From positions 310,001 to 374,000 of the forward strand of contig NZ_LQZQ01000001.1 in assembly GCF_001593005.1 (NCBI RefSeq): a DNA stretch of 64,000 nucleotides, in the 5' to 3' direction. Within the stretch, counting starts at the first letter, position 1, and every line of letters begins with the position of its first letter. The notes under the pieces were generated by a model. That model was not told the origin of the DNA, did no database searches, and worked only from the letters and a program-made list of their open reading frames with translations. Source of the stretch: Roseivirga ehrenbergii. Its GTDB lineage: Bacteria > Bacteroidota > Bacteroidia > Cytophagales > Cyclobacteriaceae. Position numbers and translations under genes: made by a program. This document shows, piece by piece, positions 60,995-64,000 of this stretch.

Positions 60995-62797
60995 ATGAAA
61001 CTAAGAAACCTAACCATAGCCTTACTGAGCTTCTTGGCCATCAGCCTACAAGCCCAAACCTACAACGAATACGAACTTTCGTTTGATAATGCAGTGCACC
61101 ATGAGGCCAATATTAAAATCAAGTTCAGCAATTTGGAAAACAAAGTATTGGAAGTGCGCATGAGCCGCAGTTCGCCTGGCCGCTATGCCGTGCATGAGTT
61201 TGCCAAAAACGTGTACAACGTAAAAGCAACAGATGGAAATGGCAAGGCTTTGCCCATTACACGCGAAAATCCTTACCAGTGGAATGTGGCTGGACATAAC
61301 GGCACAGTACATTTCGAATATACACTTTATGCCAACCGTGCTGGCGGTACTTATTCTGGCATTGACGAGAGCCACGCCCACCTCAACATGCCCGCTACTT
61401 TGGCTTGGGCCAGAGGTTTAGACCAACGTCCGGTAAAAGTAAAATTCAATGTGAGGGAAGACAGAAACTGGAAAGTAGCTACTCAACTCAAAGATTTGGG
61501 CAATAATACATTCTATGCGCCAAACACCTATTACTTAATGGACAGCCCAACTGAAATTGCCGATTTGTATTTCAGAGAAAGAAATGTAGATGGGCAAACC
61601 ATTCGTTTGGCTTTGCACAAAGACGGCACAACCGATGCAGAAGTGGATGCTTATTTCGAAGAAACCATGGGCATTGTAATGCAGCAAAAAGCGGTTTTTG
61701 GCGAATTGGCTACTTATGATTTCGGTCAGTATACTTTCCTTTCTTGCTATATGCCCAACGCCAGTGGCGATGGTATGGAGCACCGAAACTCAACTTACGT
61801 AGTAAGCGGTCTGCCAGTAGAAAGACCATTGGGCTCCACCTCTATGGGCACCATGTCGCATGAATTTTTCCATAGTTGGAATGTGGAACGCATTCGCCCA
61901 AAATCTTTAGAGCCTTTCAGTTTTGAAGACGCCAACATGTCGGGGGAACTGTGGTTTGCAGAAGGATTTACGAGTTACTACACTGCATTAATGCAGGCGC
62001 GTTCTGGAAGCATTTCAGCCGAGCAATATATAAATGGTTTGGGCGGAAGTGTAGGTTATGTGGTTAATGCTCCGGGTAGAAATTTCCATAACCCCATTGA
62101 AATGAGTTACCAAGCGCCATTTGTTGATGCGGCCACTTCGATTGACCCCACCAACCTGAGCAACATTTTTATTTCTTACTATACCTATGGTTCAGTATTG
62201 GGCTTGGCACTTGATATGTCCTTACGCACCATGGACAATGGTAAAAACTTAGACGATTACATGAAGTACGTTTGGGAGAAGCAGGGTAAAACGGAAATCC
62301 CTTACACCGTTCGTGACCTACAAGCGCGAATGGCTGAATATGCTGGTGAAAGCTTTGCCAATGAGTTTTTCGGAAAATACATTTTGGACAGTCAAATGCC
62401 AGATTACGCCAGTTTGTTCAAGAAAATGGGCGTGACCTACACTAATCGAGCGGAAGGTCGGGCAAGCATAGGCGGCAACATTCGCAAGCAAAGAGACGGC
62501 TGGCAATTGACAGGCAACGCCACAGTAGGTTCTCCAATCTATAAAGCTGGTGTAGAATCTGAAGATGTGATTTTGAGCCTAGCCGGAACCGTATTAACAG
62601 ATGATTCTAACATCAACGAAATTATAGCTGCTCACAAACCGGGCGATACTATTGAGATTAAGTACCGCAAAATTTGGGGCGAAGAAAAAACTTCAAAACT
62701 TATTTTAGAAGAAGCCCAAGCTTGGTCTACCGCAATGGACGCCAAGGCCGATGCCAAGGCAAAAGCCCGAAGAGAAGCTTGGCTCAGGAAAAGGTAA
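60995..62797 (+). CDS. M61-family glycyl aminopeptidase with PDZ domain
   Basis: The 600-residue zinc peptidase has a signal peptide (to about residue 22) and an N-terminal beta domain. The catalytic site is HEFFH at 289-293 (MSHEFFHSWNVERIRP), with Glu323 of WFAEGFTSYY as the third ligand. A C-terminal PDZ domain (VGSPIYKAGVESEDVILSLAG, about 515-575) and a lysine/alanine-rich tail complete it. M61 enzymes remove N-terminal glycine or alanine from peptides outside the cytoplasm. It is divergent from the ParA cassette. Confidence 0.93.
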   Translation: MKLRNLTIALLSFLAISLQAQTYNEYELSFDNAVHHEANIKIKFSNLENKVLEVRMSRSSPGRYAVHEFAKNVYNVKATDGNGKALPITRENPYQWNVAGHNGTVHFEYTLYANRAGGTYSGIDESHAHLNMPATLAWARGLDQRPVKVKFNVREDRNWKVATQLKDLGNNTFYAPNTYYLMDSPTEIADLYFRERNVDGQTIRLALHKDGTTDAEVDAYFEETMGIVMQQKAVFGELATYDFGQYTFLSCYMPNASGDGMEHRNSTYVVSGLPVERPLGSTSMGTMSHEFFHSWNVERIRPKSLEPFSFEDANMSGELWFAEGFTSYYTALMQARSGSISAEQYINGLGGSVGYVVNAPGRNFHNPIEMSYQAPFVDAATSIDPTNLSNIFISYYTYGSVLGLALDMSLRTMDNGKNLDDYMKYVWEKQGKTEIPYTVRDLQARMAEYAGESFANEFFGKYILDSQMPDYASLFKKMGVTYTNRAEGRASIGGNIRKQRDGWQLTGNATVGSPIYKAGVESEDVILSLAGTVLTDDSNINEIIAAHKPGDTIEIKYRKIWGEEKTSKLILEEAQAWSTAMDAKADAKAKARREAWLRKR

Positions 62798-63238
62798 ATA
62801 GTTATTAGTTATGGGAAATTGGTTAGGAGGGATTAGTAAATCGGAATTTTCTATTTAGGATCGATTTCTAGTTCCTTCCCCGAATTCTCGGGATCAGGAA
62901 AAGAAAGGAGGCTGTTGCGCTTCGGTTGTTTGTAAGTAGTTATTTATTGTTGGTCTTTCTTCTATAATTAAGCTCCTAATGAAAAAACTATCCTCGGTAT
63001 CAATTACATGCAGACTGCTTTTCATCCTGAGTGGAACCGCGTTCGCAGAAGCTTTAGCGGATGAGAAGCGAAGGAACTAGAAATTGTATTGCTAATCGAG
63101 AGGTTTAGATCCTTCGTGCCTCAGGAAAAGAAAAGAGGCAGTTTAGCTTTAATCAGTCATTGGAGTTGATTAAGCGCAAGCTTCATGTCCTGATTAATTT
63201 AAATTCGTGATTGTAAAAGCAAACTGCCTTGTAATTGT
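62798..63238. repeat. Repeat-rich intergenic region
   Basis: No gene is visible. It contains ATTTCTAGTTCCTT at 62864-62877 and its exact inverse at 63071-63084, a CCCGA-ATTC-TCGGG hairpin at 62879-62892, and an imperfect direct repeat built on TCAGGAAAAGAAA(G/A)GAGGC (62894 and 63121). Fragments such as CATCCTGAGTGGAACCGCG resemble dispersed intergenic repeats. It looks like decayed REP-like or miniature-element DNA. Confidence 0.5.
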
Positions 63239-63310
63239 TTGCTCACAGCATTTCATCCTAACCCTGAAACTTCGGGGAAGGATCTAATACTCAACGATGA
63301 AAACATTCAA

Positions 63311-63877
63311 ATGAAAGAACACAGCGAAATCAAATTTAAGAATGAAGACTTTAAAGGCCATTTGTTTGATGGTGAATTTTATGATGAATGCCACTTTGTT
63401 AATTGTGATTTAACTGGTGCTGATTTTAGAAGTAGTTCTTTTGATGGCTGCACTTTTGAAAGTTGTAACCTCACTGCGGTGAAAGTGGTGAGTGCCAAAT
63501 GGGATGACATTAGCTTCAAGGGTTGTAAACTTAGCGGGATAGATTTCGAACCCATCAGTAAAATGCTGCTGTCCTTTTCCTTTGAGAATTGCCAAATCAG
63601 CTATTGCTATTTCAAAGGGTTGAAAATTCCTTCTACTCGTTTCTTAAATAGCGAAATCAAGGAATGCGACTTTATAGACACCGATTTATCTGCCGCAATT
63701 TTTAAAGGCTCAAACTTGGTGGGGAGCACTTTCGTGAACTGCAATTTATCCAAGGCCGATTTTCGAGAAGCCTATGGTTACCAGTTCAACCCAAATGATA
63801 ATCGCCTGAAAAAGGCAAAATTCTCTAATCCTGAGGTGCTCGCATTATTGAATGGCTTTGATATTGTGATAGAATGA
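63311..63877 (+). CDS. Pentapeptide-repeat protein
   Basis: The ATG at 63311 is preferred over an in-frame TTG at 63239 because conserved repeats start soon after it. The 188-residue product consists of A(D/N)LxF-type repeats: CDLTGADFRSSSFDGCTFES, CNLTAVKVVSAKWDDISFKG, then CKLSGIDFEP and DLSAAIFKGSNLVGSTF. The right-handed quadrilateral helix mimics DNA in Qnr and MfpA, which protect gyrase. Cysteine-rich repeats resemble Qnr, but the protein is slightly shorter and lacks obvious loops, so function stays open. A membrane protein gene overlaps its end. Confidence 0.85.
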   Translation: MKEHSEIKFKNEDFKGHLFDGEFYDECHFVNCDLTGADFRSSSFDGCTFESCNLTAVKVVSAKWDDISFKGCKLSGIDFEPISKMLLSFSFENCQISYCYFKGLKIPSTRFLNSEIKECDFIDTDLSAAIFKGSNLVGSTFVNCNLSKADFREAYGYQFNPNDNRLKKAKFSNPEVLALLNGFDIVIE

Positions 63878-64000
63878 TGAAAGTAAAACAATATCTAACA
63901 CCCCTTATTATCATGGGTTGGATAGCAATAATAGGAGCGCTAATAAACCTGTTTATAAATTGGGCGGAACTATCATACGCGGAAGGGTGGGGAGTTGTTG
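63874..64000 (+). CDS. Start of a membrane protein, truncated by the window end
   Basis: The reading frame begins at ATG 63874 (or 63877), overlapping the pentapeptide-repeat stop by four bases. It reads MMKVKQYLTPLIIMGWIAII and continues hydrophobic to GALINLFINW before a polar stretch, so a membrane protein with an N-terminal helix is expected. Only about 42 residues are visible, and no family can be named. Confidence 0.5.
   Translation, partial: MMKVKQYLTPLIIMGWIAIIGALINLFINWAELSYAEGWGVV

Noticed and set aside
63311-63877. Firm Qnr-type quinolone-resistance call
   Set aside because: Pentapeptide repeats alone do not show gyrase protection. The length and missing loop features do not settle it.

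Overview
The window reads as chromosome of a free-living, probably marine member of the Bacteroidota, most likely order Cytophagales. This rests on several things seen together: a carboxypeptidase-regulatory-domain TonB receptor, FtsX-type permeases, DUF1080 and DUF349 proteins, TPR-linked NarL-type kinases, lack of clear Shine-Dalgarno sequences, and repeated promoters of the Bacteroidota form (TTTG or TTG at -33, TAnnTTTG at -7). The DNA is moderately AT-rich by eye. No rRNA, tRNA, CRISPR array or intact insertion sequence was found. The genus is an inference.

Layout. 1-1.6 kb: start of a histidine ammonia-lyase gene divergent from a LysR regulator. 1.8-6.0 kb: an operon of a secreted ankyrin protein, a DUF2271 protein carrying a possible flavinylation motif, and a PepSY-flavodoxin-ferredoxin reductase fusion, which together look like trans-membrane electron delivery. 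6.1-6.9 kb: a frameshifted KilA-N gene. 7-25.8 kb: mostly housekeeping (plsC, gatC, ilvE, cobalamin adenosyltransferase, RluA-type synthase, PhoR/PhoB-like pair, recA, queA, ispD) plus a TonB receptor and envelope proteins. 25.9-37 kb: two DUF1080 proteins, an MFS transporter, a Gfo/Idh/MocA dehydrogenase, a TIM-barrel sugar isomerase, then regulators (a short LuxR-type HTH protein and a NarL-type two-component system), then a GMC oxidoreductase with its Tat-exported small subunit. This set fits a 3-keto-glycoside route: periplasmic C3 oxidation, cleavage, uptake and reduction. 37-51.4 kb: housekeeping again (ettA, lipA, rpsT, radC, pheT, zapA, rny). 51.5-57.8 kb: a Tsp/Prc protease, an orphan FtsX permease coupled to an S41 peptidase, and a MarR regulator. 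58.1-63.9 kb: a lipoprotein RidA homologue, a compact accessory cassette, an M61 peptidase, a repeat-rich spacer and a pentapeptide-repeat protein.

The best candidate for an undescribed system is the accessory cassette at 58.7-60.9 kb: a solo ParA-type ATPase followed without spacing by two small proteins. The first ends in an RNxxxHGH motif typical of HEPN RNase domains; the second is helical, with an R-x4-H motif. The promoter region carries repeated TCAGTCA(C) boxes, and a perfect tandem dyad lies just beyond the 3' end. Housekeeping genes flank it and no ParB is visible, so defence or toxin-antitoxin activity is more plausible than partitioning, but this is inference. The second candidate is the 3-keto-glycoside set. 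The third is a 20-bp dyad found upstream of hutH and of an aminopeptidase gene, whose two differences preserve the inverted repeat.
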